A stretch of DNA of 64,000 nucleotides, from NCBI RefSeq assembly GCF_000149955.1, contig NC_030988.1:1574109-1638108 (forward strand). Direction: 5' to 3'. Numbering within the stretch: the stretch's first letter is position 1; each line of letters starts with the position of its first letter. A model generated the notes under the pieces. It did no database searches. It had not been told where the DNA came from and saw nothing but the letters and a program-made list of their open reading frames with translations. This DNA comes from Fusarium oxysporum f. sp. lycopersici 4287. Lineage: Eukaryota; Ascomycota; Sordariomycetes; Hypocreales; Nectriaceae. The translations under genes were made by a program, and so were the position numbers. Of the stretch, positions 1-13,120 are shown one piece after another.

Positions 1-395
1 GCGCTTTTACAAATGAAGATCTCACAAGGTTAAAGGCTTCAGGTGATCTCTGCATCTGCGTGAGGGCCTATAACTGCTGTGCTGTACACCGAAATAGCTA
101 CCATAGCAATTAATAAGTATTCGTGAAAGGACTGCATTATGTAGTTGGCTATTCTCAATTTAGACAACAGGCAACACTGAACCTGGTGGTGAAGAAGGAA
201 AGAGAATAAAATGAGACAACATTACAAAATGTGATAAATTCGTCTTGGCCCAACGGAGGCATCTTCCAAAAGTCCCATACGTTCGTCACCAAAGCCATGC
301 CAAAAGCCTGAACACTCCGGTATTCCAAGGCGCTGAGGACACTAGCCTTCGTAACTGTAATGCACTGAAAATCTCAAACATCAAATTCCATCGCA

Positions 396-1676
396 TCAAG
401 GCCTGCGGTGAGTGTCCCTTGTTGCCCACCCAGTCTCTGGAACTCGAGGCTGAACGGGAACCCACTGACCAGTTCGCAGATCCTGCTCTTGAACACCTGG
501 CCCGGGGGGTGGGCCAGTAGGAGGTCGACCTTCCGTTACTCTCAGCGGCGGCAGCCTTTCGCCGCTCGCTGAGGATGCCGTAGATGATGGCCGTGATGGC
601 CCGCTATAACCTGGCATGGGCATTGGAGGTAGTGCACTGGAAGATGCACTCGGGTGGCCGCTCGCAGGGGACCCGTATGGTGGAAGCGAATATTCAGGAT
701 GGTCATCGGTTCGACGGCGTTGGGTTGGTCTTTCTTTGGATAGTACATCACCGTAACTCATGGACCCAGATGGCCCTGATGCTAACGACCCGGTCTCAGC
801 GTAAGAATTGCTTGTCGAAATAGTAGGACTAGGAGGTCCGGCAGCAAGGCCACTTATTGATGGCGTTTGTGCGACAATGTCTCGTAAACGGTTACGGTCT
901 TCGCGGTAGAAGTCCCGTTGTTGAATCAGCTCCTCAATCCTCATTTCCATATGGCGCCTTTCATTCCGAAGCTCTTGTAATTGTTTTGTATTCTCTTCCT
1001 GCATAATCTTCTTCTTCCTTCTATGTCTGGTCGATGCCTTTGCATTTCTCTGTCTCTTCTCGTTTGCCTTCTTGGACGCCTGGGAAAAGTCCATATGGAC
1101 GGGGATGGGTGTCTCGCTTCCCGGAAGCGCCATGAAGGCTTGCTGTTCCTCAACACCGAAAAGGGATCCCCACATACCAGGCCTTGGTAGTGTTTCTGAC
1201 CATGACGAGATAGTTTCACTCGTGGGACGGGGGAGTGGCCAACCAGCCTGTATGTTAGGAGAATGTGAAGCTTGAAGGTGCGCCGGAGGTGGTTGCAGGC
1301 GACCTGGCGCATGACTTGTAGGTAAAGTGAAGAGGGGAGCTTGTGTTCCGTGGGGAGCAGTTAGCGCCCGTGAACGCAATCTACCAGGATCAGATATCGC
1401 TGAGGAAGGCCCAGTCGATAATCCAATTGGAGGATGTAGATTGGGATACTGGGGCCAGACGTCTTCGATCGTCCCATCCTCCAAGAGCCGTTTAGCAGGC
1501 ACCGCCTGCCCAGGAGCTGTACCTGAGAGATCTGTTGGCATATACGGGCTTTGTGGACATGTTGATGCTCTAGGAGAGGGCTCGGATGTTAAGCTGGGTG
1601 GTTGGGTCGCTGGGGACGAAGATGTGTTTCCGTCAAAGGCCGGCGAGTTTAGAATATTTTGAATGCACAAAGCCAT
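396..1676 (-). CDS. bZIP transcription factor, 426 aa
   Basis: Predicted nuclear DNA-binding protein. One uninterrupted frame starts at an ATG (1674-1676). Residues about 201-268 form a bZIP: a basic stretch with Asn and Arg separated by seven residues (N211 and R219 in KRQRNAKASTRHRRKKK), followed by a heptad-like helix with many Glu, Arg and Leu residues up to about 268. The basic region with this spacing is the seen evidence; dimerisation through the following helix is known for the family. Residues 1-200 and 270-426 are Pro/Ser-rich and probably disordered, which is usual for fungal bZIP factors. The C-terminal end (Pro/Gly-rich, then ending in RDTHRRP) could be altered by an unseen intron, but no strong donor is obvious. 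Target genes cannot be read from the sequence. I am confident of the class, not of the orthologue. Confidence 0.85.
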   Translation of the reverse strand: MALCIQNILNSPAFDGNTSSSPATQPPSLTSEPSPRASTCPQSPYMPTDLSGTAPGQAVPAKRLLEDGTIEDVWPQYPNLHPPIGLSTGPSSAISDPGRLRSRALTAPHGTQAPLFTLPTSHAPGRLQPPPAHLQASHSPNIQAGWPLPRPTSETISSWSETLPRPGMWGSLFGVEEQQAFMALPGSETPIPVHMDFSQASKKANEKRQRNAKASTRHRRKKKIMQEENTKQLQELRNERRHMEMRIEELIQQRDFYREDRNRLRDIVAQTPSISGLAAGPPSPTISTSNSYAETGSLASGPSGSMSYGDVLSKERPTQRRRTDDHPEYSLPPYGSPASGHPSASSSALPPMPMPGYSGPSRPSSTASSASGERLPPLRVTEGRPPTGPPPGPGVQEQDLRTGQWVPVQPRVPETGWATRDTHRRP

Positions 1677-4600
1677 TGGAATATTGCTCCCCTAATGAGT
1701 AAATAATTTGGTTGAAGTAGGATGGTATGGCTGTAGTCATGGTAACACTGGCAGATGACACATTGATGGATGAAATGAAGGCAACACTTCCTATTGTTGA
1801 AAGAACTTGAGGCCCCTATAATGTTACCATCGAGGCAGATTTCGTCTTTACTTATAAACCGGACCTTTTATCTGGTGACTAATCTGTGGAAAAGGTGTAC
1901 ACAGACCTGCCATTGACAGTACACCGGATTACCCGGAATCTCTCCCTAGATCCTTGTTAGATTGCTACGACCTCATTTCTGCTCCCTGTCAGCCGGGGAG
2001 CATATCCGCTCGCACGCCAACACCTCTGAGACCCTTGACTTCTGCAGAAACCTAAAGAGAAGAAGCAAGTCATCCAAACATATCCAGGCGCATTGGCAGA
2101 TGTGATACCCCGCTCCCCCCGATCAGCACGGAAGGTTGTGCCCCCACGCTTGTGCTCTCGCTAACCTAATTCCAGTGCTTTCATTTGTCCCGCCGACAGC
2201 CAATTTGTTATAGCCGAGGGCATTTCCTCGCTCTTGCTTATGTGAGAACTTTGGGCAAATTCCACTTTTGAACCATTTAACGATATGAGCCGGCCAAAAG
2301 AGGTAGTATGAGTCAAGTAGCTATTACACAATTACTTCACGTGATGCTATTCATATGTGTGCTAATATGTGACAGACCAGTTACCTGTAGGAGAGGAAAC
2401 AGCATTTTCGCGTCAAGATGCTTGCCTTACAGAACAAGCTTCGTCACACAATAAGACTTTGCTACGTAGAATATCTTAGTCTCAGTAAGGCGGCTAATGA
2501 GAAAATTGAATCACCTGCGGTGCGAATCCAATCAGTGGGCCACACACCCCTGGGACCGCAAGACGGATGGAATGGGTGTGCGGCTGGGCTCAAAAGTGTG
2601 TAAGTTGACGAGAATGAGGAAGCATGCTTCACCCCTGGAGGGTCAGGCTAAGGCGAGAGTGGACCCCATGCAGCAAGACCCCCTGCGCTTTCATGGCTGG
2701 CTGATGCCGGCTCCAATTGGCGGATGCAACCCGCATCAGTCTAATGCAGATATGAAGCACCTCAATGTTTTAATCTCTCGGAGCTATGAACTGACCAACA
2801 GGACGAATCAATGGATCCTCAGGCTGCGATACGTTGCAATGCTCTCGCCTTGGAGTTGAGTATCCAACCGAGAAACCGTTTATCAGAAAGTCTGCAGAGT
2901 CTTTGCTGGCTTAAATTACTAAGATCCTGACTTTGGAAGTAGTTTCATGGAGCAATCCGTTCGCACAATTTCATTGGAACTGACAGCAACACTGAGTGGC
3001 CTGATTAGTCCGGTGCTACGGGCACTTAACCACCACGGGGACCGTTTAGAAGACAATGGAACACGAATGCACCGATCTATCGATTGGGTCTTAAGTGGAT
3101 TCTCAAGAGGTTTGTTTCGTGTTTGCAAAGTTCTGAGGGCGGGCGGTATCGCACGGCGAAGTAGCAAATTATGTCTGAGCAATTGCTGACAATCGACCCT
3201 TCATTGTGGCACCGAAATGCAGGTTCATGAGGAGAGAGACGTATCATTCTGCGGCATGTTCTATTGTTTGCCGTTAGTGAATGCTAAAGCTCTTGCTAGT
3301 CAACGTGACTCTACCCTACGTCCGACCAGAATAGGTTGACGAAAGGCTTGGTAGTGTCAGAGAGGAAAGTGGCGCTGTGACTGACAAGCAAATAAGCAAT
3401 CACTTCGCTCATACTAACATGTTGAATCCATCTCTCAAGTTTGGGCTAAAAGGTCGATCGGCGTGGCGTTACACTCGGGCATAGAGCAACCTATGCGAAT
3501 CAAATCCAATAGCATGGAAGCAATAACGTTGAGGTTTCAGATCGCAACGTTTCATACGCTCATGCGTAGTTTGAGACGTTTACACATAGCTAAAGAGTAG
3601 GGATACATCTTTATAGAGATGGGCAGAAGTATCAACGCTACTAGCTTGACCCTTCGTTCTACATCCCTCTGACGTTCTCCAAAATACTTTTCGGTCGGTG
3701 TTCTCCCATTCCCCACGTGGTAGACAGCGGGCATGGCACAGTGCAAAAGACAATGACTGCGCTAACTAATATGGTGCAAATGACATAACAGGCCGAACAG
3801 AGCCTTGCCCATCCTAAAAAAAGAAAATTACGTGCGGGGTACCTTCCTTCGCGCTCGCAGAGATCACGGGCAAGCAGCTCGCTTGGATGGACAGGGCGAG
3901 TGACGACAGGGGTGGTGGGGGTGAAGACATTCATTATCAGGAGACCGTGTCGAGTGAAAGACAAGCCTTTAGTTGACCATCTTAATTTTCTACATACCCA
4001 AGTAAGGGAATTTGGCGGGAAAACTATTACCAAGCTCATAAGTCGTAGTTTACTGTAGCAGTTCTTCCCTGCTGTTGTAGAAAGATGCATTGCTTCAGCT
4101 GCCAAGTTTATCTGCATGTAGGCACTCGAGCGTTATTGGGAAAACGTCCCTCGATGTCCTGTGTAGACAAATGGAGTGGAAGCATTGCTATGTCAGGGAT
4201 CAGGGACCCACACGTGATAACGTCTAGCGGTGGATGTTGACCAGGGCCATGGAATATGTTCCGATACTGAAGGTCACAGAAGATGTTGGGGGTCCTGTAA
4301 AGGATAGCTAAGTCATGAAAGATCGACTTGCCTTGCGAAAAGAATGGGTCTGCCGCTGGGCATTGGCGTTTGCGGCGCATCGTGGGGGGGGGCGGCTGGT
4401 CTCAACATTCGACGTTTCCACCAAGGCCAAGGCACGGTATCTGTTTCTGATTGCAGACGTTGCCAAAAGGACTCTCGGGCGGGCGGGGGTGATTGCCTCT
4501 TGGAAAGGTGATCCACCGGTGTGCAAGCGCTTCACTTTCCTGCTTGTCACTACGCTAACTTGTCTACACTCGGACCGTCTCCGGACCTACCAAGCATCAC

Positions 4601-5442
4601 ATATGCTCACCTAAAAGGCAATAGTGAGAGCGCACTCAATCGCAATGACTTTAGCGACGATTCTCTCCGCCAGAACCAGCCCTCAAACGGTAATCACAAT
4701 GTGCTCTAAGTCCCCTCAGCTGAATATTGGTCTGGATTTACACCCTTGTTCATATGCCCGTCCAACGGTTGTCCATTTTAGCTTGAGGATAACGACACCA
4801 AACGCGATTTGTCGGCAATCATCTGTCCACCCTCTGTGGTTCCGACAGAGATTTGAAGGCCTGGCATGTTCCATTCACCTGCTCTCCCTCGTCGACGACT
4901 ACCTACACCTCCTCATCCGATCCACTCACGTCACGATACCTACCCCGTACAGCACCATCCGATCCCCTGTTAGCGCAATAGACTAGCGGAGTCTTGATTT
5001 TATGGCGATCATCCGCTCCGCCTGCTGTTGGCCGCGGTGCCGATAGGGCAATCTTTCGAAGATGCCATATTGTTACCGCTTGGGTTTCTTGTCCGCCGTC
5101 CGTCCTTGTTCCTTGACCCGACATCGTGACCGCTGATCTGAACCTGATGATCGCCAAGCTTGAAGCTGTGACGCCTAGCTCACGATAGATGGCCCATCAT
5201 ATAAGCGGTAACTCCGACAAAATCGGTAAGACTCGATGCCCAGTGAATCACCTTTCACTCCCACAATTCCTCGGTTCTACCATCTTACACAATCTTTTCC
5301 AGGATAACTATCGTGTTGCCCTGAACCCCGCCAGGGAATTCCGATTCAAACTTTGTGAACCGTGCCACGGAGATACATAGCTTCCGGCACTTCAATCGGC
5401 CGACCATCTTAGGGCTCTCAAAAGGCCCATCAATTCCTCCGC
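1677..5442. other. Long stretch without a convincing gene
   Basis: About 3.8 kb lies between the bZIP start and the WD40 gene. Open frames here are short, overlap on both strands and show no recognisable motif, splice-joined pair or codon pattern. The first several hundred bases are presumably the bZIP promoter. I see no tRNA, terminal inverted repeat or tandem array. Small orphan exons cannot be excluded. Confidence 0.5.
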
Positions 5443-8400
5443 ATGGCCGGTTCGTCGCGGAATCGCACCGTATCAACAAGTTTCAGCAGCAAAAGGCCTG
5501 CAACAATGCGCAAGACGACGCAGGTCCCAGACAGCACCACGATACCTCATGTTACCGATTTAAAGTACTTTGACCCCTGCGCCGCCACTGCGTCTATGTT
5601 CTTGTACGCCCAGGGTTCATCCGTTGTTTGCTGTCATCATGATACTCTCACCATTGAACGAACGTTTTCTCGGCACGCTGATGAGGTTCAATTGTTGGCG
5701 GTCGATAACCAGAGTGAGGCTGGTGGTGGCCGCTTCGTTGTTAGTTACGATGCTGGCCAAACAGCAATTGTGTGGGATCTAATGACAGGCGATGAGATCT
5801 CTCGGTTTGCCTGTTACGATCATTTAACTGTCGCAGCGTGGATGAAAAATGGCAAGGTGGCTTTCGGTAAGTTATTGGAAAGAGTTCCTCACGATCCTGA
5901 CTGACCATTTGCAGGCAATACAAAAGGAAGTATTATTATATTTGAGCCTTCAACATCTGAACATATTTCTTCGGGGACTATTGGCCAAATTGCCGTGACT
6001 GCATTGGCACCATCAGCTGATTGTCGAACATTTGCTATCGGGTGAGTTTCTCCTGCATCTGCAATTCAAGCCTCACTAACACGATGATAGTTACCAGAAT
6101 GGCTCTCTATTTGTTGCGACCCTGCAGCCACGCTTCACCATCTTTCACAACCTCACCACGTCCAGAGGGCCATCACCCATCATCAATCTCGCGTGGCATG
6201 CTGCTTCGTCTCGGCAAAAGTCGAACATGCTTGCTGTCCAGATGCATGACGGTGTCTTGCGAGTCTGGAGTGTGGCAAAGACATACAGCGCCGACGACCC
6301 TGCAAAAATAGTTCGAAACCTTAGGAAGGCTGAAACCTCCGTGGAAGGACCCAACTGGATGGGATGGTCCAAGAATGGTCGTATCATTCAGTATTCCGAC
6401 TCGTAAGTTAGCAGCTTGCGACCGCCATAAACCGCTCCAGGCTACTCGCGCGCTTACCTACATGACCCCTATTATCAACTAACACGTTCACAGGCAAACA
6501 CAGTCATGGGATGTTAGGACAAAGCATGTCACTCATGATCCCATCCCAACTCTTGATCTTGTTCGCGGCCTCGCCGTATATGGCCCCGGTGCCACGTTGT
6601 TCACCCTTGGCCCCAATAACACTGTGCAGCAGTTCGACCTGAACTCCCCGGCCATCATGGTCGCCAATGTCCAACACCCAGCAAACCTATTGCCACCCTC
6701 GCCTCCAGTCTCAGAAGAAACTGGTGATCGATCAGCGACCTCGGCTACCACTATCGCCTCCGAGTCTGAGACGAGCTCTATTCCCCTGTATATGAATATT
6801 TCCGAGAGTGAGGAAGATCACCGATCGCTATTTACTCGCCTGACTCGACGCCAAGCTTACGACTCTGGTAATGAGCCTTACGAATCAGCTAGCCCTGTCT
6901 CAAGCTGGAGTGGACTTCCATCCTTATCGAAATCCTCAGCTGGGTCGTCTCAAACCCCTGGCCGTTACCCCGGATCCATGAGGTCAAGAGCACTGTCAGA
7001 AAACACCTATATCTCGGCTGGAACCTCGATCAGGCCATCAACTATTGGCAACAGTGCTCATGGTAACACGAGAGATTTAGACACTTATTCCATGGGATGC
7101 TCCCTTGGCACTACAAATGTTCCTTCCATGGTCTCAAGCCGATCACGAAGAAGACCTTCTCGCCTACGCAATGAAGTTCCCCGTAGCCCTGACGACAACA
7201 AAGTTCACGACCTATTCAAGTTTACTCGGGCATGTCTTAGCGATATTCCTTACAAGCATGCTATGGGTGCCAACAGTGCTCGTCTCACCAATGATGATCT
7301 GCGCCGTCAAATGCTCAACACCATCTTCGGATGGAACAAAGAGGTTGAAGATCTGATTAGGGATGAGATGAGCAGACACCCCCAAGGATCTGCCAGTCGT
7401 ATTCTTTTAGCCAAATGGCTTGGCGATATTGATCTTAATATCATGAGCGCTAACTTCGAGAACATGACTTCTTCTAACTGGATGTTGTTGGCTTTGAGTG
7501 GAATCGGCGGCCATACCTCACAACAGAAGCTTGGCCATACATACGTCCAGCGCCTGCTTGAGGCTGGCGACGTGCACACAGCAGTTACTATTATGCTTGG
7601 CATGGGTGATCACAATGACGCTATTGAGGTTTATATCTCTCACAAGCGTTACATGGAGGCACTGATCCTCACATGCCTCTCAACCCCTAGTGTTTGGGAA
7701 CGCCAAGCTGCCATTATCAAGAAATGGGGAGAGTGGGCGGTTCAACATGGTCAACAGCAGCTGGCAACCCGATGCTTTGCTTGCACCGACCAGGAGTCTA
7801 CTGAGCCTTGGACTTCTCCATCAGCTTCGCAACTTAACTTCCAGGCTATGACTCCTAGTATTCCTGAGGTCTTAAGCCCGCCTCTCTCACCTCCCGGCGT
7901 TCAACGTGGGCCCCAACGCAGCATCGCAAAGACGTCTGCACTCAAGCTGATCACCTCGTTTGGTGATCAAACTCAGAAGTCTAAGTTCTTTGCAGATGTC
8001 GGTGGCCAAGCTCCTATTGCTGCCGGTGTTACTCCTATCGCTGACTCAGCCGGTTCACCCGCCTTCTCGCATGCCTCTAACAATGAGGCCACGACAGCCT
8101 TCCTCCGCCCTTCAAACAATAGCAGATTCAATACCCCGGTCTCTGCTCGAGGACGTGGCCGTTTGCCGTCCATTGGTGAGATTCCATCAGAGCTCAACCG
8201 AGATGCACTGCGATCGGCTGAGCTCTCTGCCGTTCCTTATGACTATGCGCCTCGATCTGGTCATGCTCGAACACCGTCTGGCAATGACAACATGACGATG
8301 GGTACCGCATTGCAACGTGCTGCCACTGCAAGCCCGATGATGATGCGGGAGCATGCTCAACGCGTCGTCCAACCAAGTGAAAAAGATTTCCCACCACCCC

Positions 8401-10439
8401 CTGATCATGCTACCATGTTGAAGATGCAGCAAGCGTCGCGTAGCCATCGCAAAGGTTCTCGCGACCGCATTACTGTGGGGTTGAATTTGCAGCTACAGCC
8501 TGGACACGCCCACGAAGACGTTACCTCTCCAGAGCAGTCTGTTACATCTTCTACCCGCTACCACTGGCCAAGCCGTCGCAGAGGCCCTGCCTCTGTGACG
8601 AGTTCTGTCACTTCCGCATCGAGCGCAGGACGACATATTCGTCACCAAGCTGTGAGAAACTGAGAAGATTACATCCACAGCCTGGATGCAGCCAACCACT
8701 ACTCCAAGAGACAGCGCAGCCGCCAACGTAGCCAGTCGAGAACTCGGGATGATTCACGCTGTCGTCCTGGAAGCCGAGAGCGAGTAGTTCGCTCTCGTGA
8801 ACCTTCTGAAGAACGTGATCGTGTAAGCGCTCGCAATTGGTCCAAAACGAAGCCATCACCTACTTTCCCGATTCCCATGTCTTCAGAGGACTTGCTGAAC
8901 TTAAGCACTCCGCGACATGGCCAGGTCGGCGAGCCAAACACGGTACGCAAGGTCAGTGAATCAACTGTGAAGCCAAAGAGTCGAAATTGAAGCCGTGGAA
9001 GCCGTCGCAGGAGCCCAGCAGGTCGCTCTCGCCCGCCAGCCCTTACATTCCGTGGCCGCAGTCAAGGCAGAGAGGACTCTGTACAGTGTTCTCCTTCTTC
9101 AGCCTTGCCTCTGAGTGCTGCCATCCACTAATACCAGGGCTCTGAGGATGAGGAGGACTATAGAGCAGCCATGGGTGCGCAAGAGGAGTTCTGAAACAAG
9201 CATAGCCGTAGCGGTAGCCGGGGTCTTAACTCACCAGCATCGATTAAGCAGGATGTCTCGGAGCACAGACACAGGGCTAACTCTGAAGCCGCAAACTTTG
9301 ACGGATCTGTCTCTGTTAATGGCAGAGCTGCCTCAACTCAGCATGCTGGTGATCTTAAGCAGATGAAGCATGAGCGTCAGCGTAAAAAGGAACAGGCTGC
9401 CAGGGAACTCGAAGGAAGCCGCAAGTCTCTGGCCAAACATGCTCAGATACCTTCTATCCCTCATCCCAACGAGTTCTCTCCCGCCATTACGGTTACTGTT
9501 GAAACTGCTGAGCCTAAGCCTCTGCCTGACGATATCCCTCCTCGCAGTGCTACTGAGCCACCTCAAAGAAGCATGTACGCCCGTAATGGTCCTGTGATTG
9601 GACGTCCGGCAACTCCAAAGGCCATAAGGCTTATCATCGAGGGTAACTATGATCTATCAGGAAGCACCCCTAGACCCGACGTTCCCGCTATTCCAGCCGG
9701 CTTCTCTCAAAGATACTCTCCTGAAACCTCACCTCAACAGTCGTCTGAGAGAGAGCAGCCCGTCGCCGAGCCTAGTCTCACTCTGCTGCCATCGACCGTT
9801 TACCAGTCACCGACACGACCTCCTATTCCTCGCAGCATGTCTGCCCCTATTCCAGATAAGCCCGGCCAGCCCCCTGCACGTTTTGCACGCAAAAAAAGCG
9901 TTGAGCGCATTGAGGAAGTTGTTCCCGGTGAGCGACGGCGCTCTCACGAGGATCCTATGCCCCCTCCCCCTCCTCCGGCACCTCCAGTTCTTAAGGAACT
10001 CAGGCACTTGGCTTCGCCACCTCCGCCGCTTCCTGCCCCTATTCAACACGCCCAGCGACATCAACAGGCGGGTGCTGTTGCATCGGGTATGATCGAGATC
10101 GTCATGGACGACGATTTGTCGTCTGGCAATGATCAGGCTTCAGAGGCCAGCCCTCCGGCAGCTACCCACAAGAGCCACAACTGGGGTCGAAGCATCCGAG
10201 ATAGCAGCAGTATCTCAGGCCGCATTCACAAGGCCACTGAGCGACTTCGATCTGCCAGCCGCAGTCGAAAGGAGTATGTCCGATCTCCTCCCTTCGAGGC
10301 TCCCTACGAGAGCATTTCCATGACCGGACAGATGAAGTCCCCTCCACCAGTGTCATTCAACTCAGACGCTTTGCGGTCACCCACTGATTCGCGTAACAAG
10401 CACTTGTCAACCAGCTTGAACCGAAATGAGATGATCTAG
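5443..10439 (+). pseudogene. WD40 propeller plus alpha-solenoid protein, frame broken by four stops
   Basis: The reading frame joins cleanly as exons 5443-5866, 5915-6041, 6091-6402 and 6494-10439, with introns of 48, 49 and 91 nt; the second contains CTAAC. The full frame would encode about 1602 residues. Residues near 105-120 (TAIVWDLMTG) and a later VLRVWSV segment are WD-type blades. Residues about 529-722 form a helical repeat region resembling COPI/Gemin5-type solenoids. The rest is Ser/Pro/Arg-rich and probably disordered. In-frame stops occur at 8661 (TGA), 8988 (TGA), 9129 (TAA) and 9192 (TGA), with no frame change between them, so a truncated 1010-residue product keeping propeller and solenoid is possible. 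Each stop is one C-to-T change from CGA or CAA. The function is unknown; a scaffold role is inference. It converges on the F-box gene. Confidence 0.8.
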
Positions 10440-11214
10440 GACGTCCCTTGGGACGGCGATGAGCGCGCCAGACTGTATTTCACTTTTTTCTACCACTCTC
10501 TACCAATTTTCTCGTCGTTGCAAACCCCCAGCAGCAATAGTATTGTGATCAAAATCAGAATGTCACATCTTCTTTGTATTTTAATTTGAAGCTTCAAGTC
10601 TTGCTAGCCCTCGAAAGTATACTGAGTCCCCGTGCACTAAATTAATAGTCGGGGCACAGTAAATTGTCCGGCCGGGAATGCTAGGCGGTGCTGTGGTAAA
10701 TGATGGCGCGCTGTGCCACTGTCTGTAAGTTCTCTGCAAGGGGTCCTACGCAAGCAACGGATCTTCATTCACCTCAGTATGCTCCAAGCACCTGCATTGC
10801 ATTTCTCAACTCGGCGTTCGTTGATAACTTAACTTACTTCCAATAGTATGCCTCAGATGTGACATGATAGTGTGTTGTTCTAAGTACTGAGCCATTGTTG
10901 AATGCTCAGGAATACATCCACATCGATTTGGTTCTTCAATATGTGCCCCGAGTTCGAAAACTCACAGAGATCAGTCTAAAGAAAATAAAGTGTTAGAAGG
11001 TTTTGAGTTCTTCCAAGCCTGGCCGGCCTGATGGGACCGTTGAAGCAAAGCAGGATATCACCTAGCAATAACACTCTGTATTAATTACAGTTTTTTTATA
11101 CCTACCAATTTTAAGAGAACTACGCTACTTCCATGACAAGCCTTAGTAAGGCTTTTGAAGGTCTTGATGTCATCCAAAAGGCTTGAGGCCGCAATAACAC
11201 CCACAGTTTCATCA
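10440..11214. other. Intergenic, convergent 3' flanks
   Basis: About 775 bases lie between the ends of the WD40 frame (+) and the F-box gene (-). The sequence is AT-richer than the flanking exons and holds no open frame of note. It probably contains both 3' untranslated regions. No repeat or RNA gene was seen. Confidence 0.5.
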
Positions 11215-13120
11215 TTAAAGACGTGGGTATGAGAGATCAAAGCCATGTGCATCGCCATTACCCATACTCATCGTCTGATAAAGTGAAGGGCGTGATCTGA
11301 CAAAGCTGGCACATGCCTTTGGATCACCTTCTCCTGGCGAGACAAGCTCGTCGATATCCTGGTTCGATGACCATGATATCCCATTTGGTCCGCCACTGGT
11401 TTCCAGAAGGGGAGCGGCATCGGAATGGTCGTTTGAATCTTGAATTTGTGCTAGATAATTGGGAAAGCCTGGAAGAACAAGCTCTGGATCGAATGAGATG
11501 AGAATGACGGGCCTCAATTGTCTAGATGCCATATGAGTTGGTGAATATACTAAGATTCGCTCGTCCATGAACCACTCGATTTCTCTGATCGGCTGGATGG
11601 GGCTGACAGCACCTTGGAGCTGAGCCAAGTCGTTATGGGGGTGGCATGCTTCCTGGTCTCGTGGCCACATTCTGACTGATGTCTCTTGTTTCAAGGGCTG
11701 TACTCTGAGTTGCAACCCCGAGTCAGGGTTGTCACCTTCATAAACAAGGTCGACGAAAGCATTGCACGATGTATTGTATGAACGCACAAAGCATTCTTGG
11801 AGGGTGTATGCTGTGGCATCAGATGGGCCATCACCGATGTGGATCTTCTCACTTGACCGTTCTTCAATATGATCCTCGCTTCTCCATTCCGCCTCTTCGA
11901 GGCTACCCATGGCCGACTCGAGCGGAGTGTGTAGAGAATGCTCTGGGCGAGGAACTTTTGCTTGTGTTTCGAACTGAAGCTCCTTTCTGTAGCACGTCCT
12001 CTGGCTGCCTGCATTTCCCGGGAACCACTCCTTTCGAGTCTCAACGATGAGGAGATTGCCTGTTTTCTCGTCTTTGGTGAGCTGCAACGACGTCCAACGC
12101 TCGTCCACTGTGCACTCTGAGTCATGGAGACGCCAGAGGTTGCGCATTGGAGGTATGTCGCACTTTTCATGAACTGCACTATCTACAGGGAACCTCAAAG
12201 CTTGGTAGAAGTTATTACGCATTCCATCGTCGGCTTCTGTTCTGAACGTATTCGAAACGCAGTAAAATTGTCCATCGAAGATTTCAAAGCAGATGTCAGA
12301 CCCAATATTTTCCCCGTTAAGGTCCCATAGAATCAGCTGCGAATCTGCCCACTTGCGAGTCTGGAGATTAAGGCAATGAATACCCCATCTGGAGCTACCA
12401 TCGAGTCTGGCATGTGATTTTGAACCCCAGAATAGGTAATGCTTGTCATTGCGCACAAAGGACGGATAGCCTGAATCTGGCCTTTGCACAACAACCCATC
12501 TGGGAGATTCTATTAGCTCGAAGATGAGGAGCCAGCTGCATGTGGTGGAGTCTTCGAGAGCTTGAGTGGCGAGACATGATACGACGCCCTCCGCGTAGTA
12601 AAGGGGTTTAAATGTATGCGAACTTTGAGGATCGTAGTCCCTCACTGCGGCCTTGAGAAGCAGTGCGACATCGACTGTTAACTCAAATGTAGGCTTCTTG
12701 TGGAGGGTGTCGAGTACACGGAGATGCTTGCTATTAACAGTGTAGCACAAGTGACCATTCGTATAAATGAACTGATCTGCCATAGCCACGATGGCGACTG
12801 TCCATGGCTCCGCGGACTGGACAGCCATTCGTCGCTTAGCAAGTTTACGGAACGCTTTTGGGAAGTTCTTGGTAGAGTGCGCCTCCTGAGCTTCTGTAGA
12901 ATATGGTATTTTCTGAGGTACTGTTAGCGGGGACTACCTCACTAAGACATGAGGCTGCGACACGAACCAAGAGTGCAAGACGACACATTCTTCTATCGTA
13001 AGGAATGTAGCTCAAATATTTGCAAGTCAGGGCCATGTTAAACACATCTTCAGCATCGAGGAGCTCAACGAGGAGAGAAACAATCTCGACGGGCATTTTG
13101 AGAAGGCTCATGGCTAGCAT
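11215..13120 (-). CDS. F-box protein, two exons, 618 aa
   Basis: Exon 1 is 13120-12943 and exon 2 is 12893-11215. The 49-nt intron 12942-12894 has donor GTGAGG, CTAAC near its middle and acceptor ACAG. Joining restores one frame of 618 codons through KAQEAHSTKNFPKAF into AVQSAEPWT. Residues about 9-45 (MPVEIVSLLVELLDAEDVF...) match the F-box pattern: Leu/Pro start, conserved Leu spacing and a CKYL segment. F-box proteins normally bind Skp1 and recruit substrates to SCF ubiquitin ligases; that role is known for the family and inferred here. The remaining ~570 residues have no recognised repeat and probably form the substrate-binding part, with beta-rich stretches rich in Trp and aromatic residues. 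An alternative start is Met at 13105 or 13093. The gene is divergent from the zinc-finger gene, with about 380 bases between starts. Confidence 0.85.

Noticed and set aside
9115..9366. Separate 83-aa ORF overlapping the WD40 gene
   Set aside because: It is an out-of-frame shadow; the in-frame reading through two stops gives continuous Ser/Arg-rich sequence matching the flanks.
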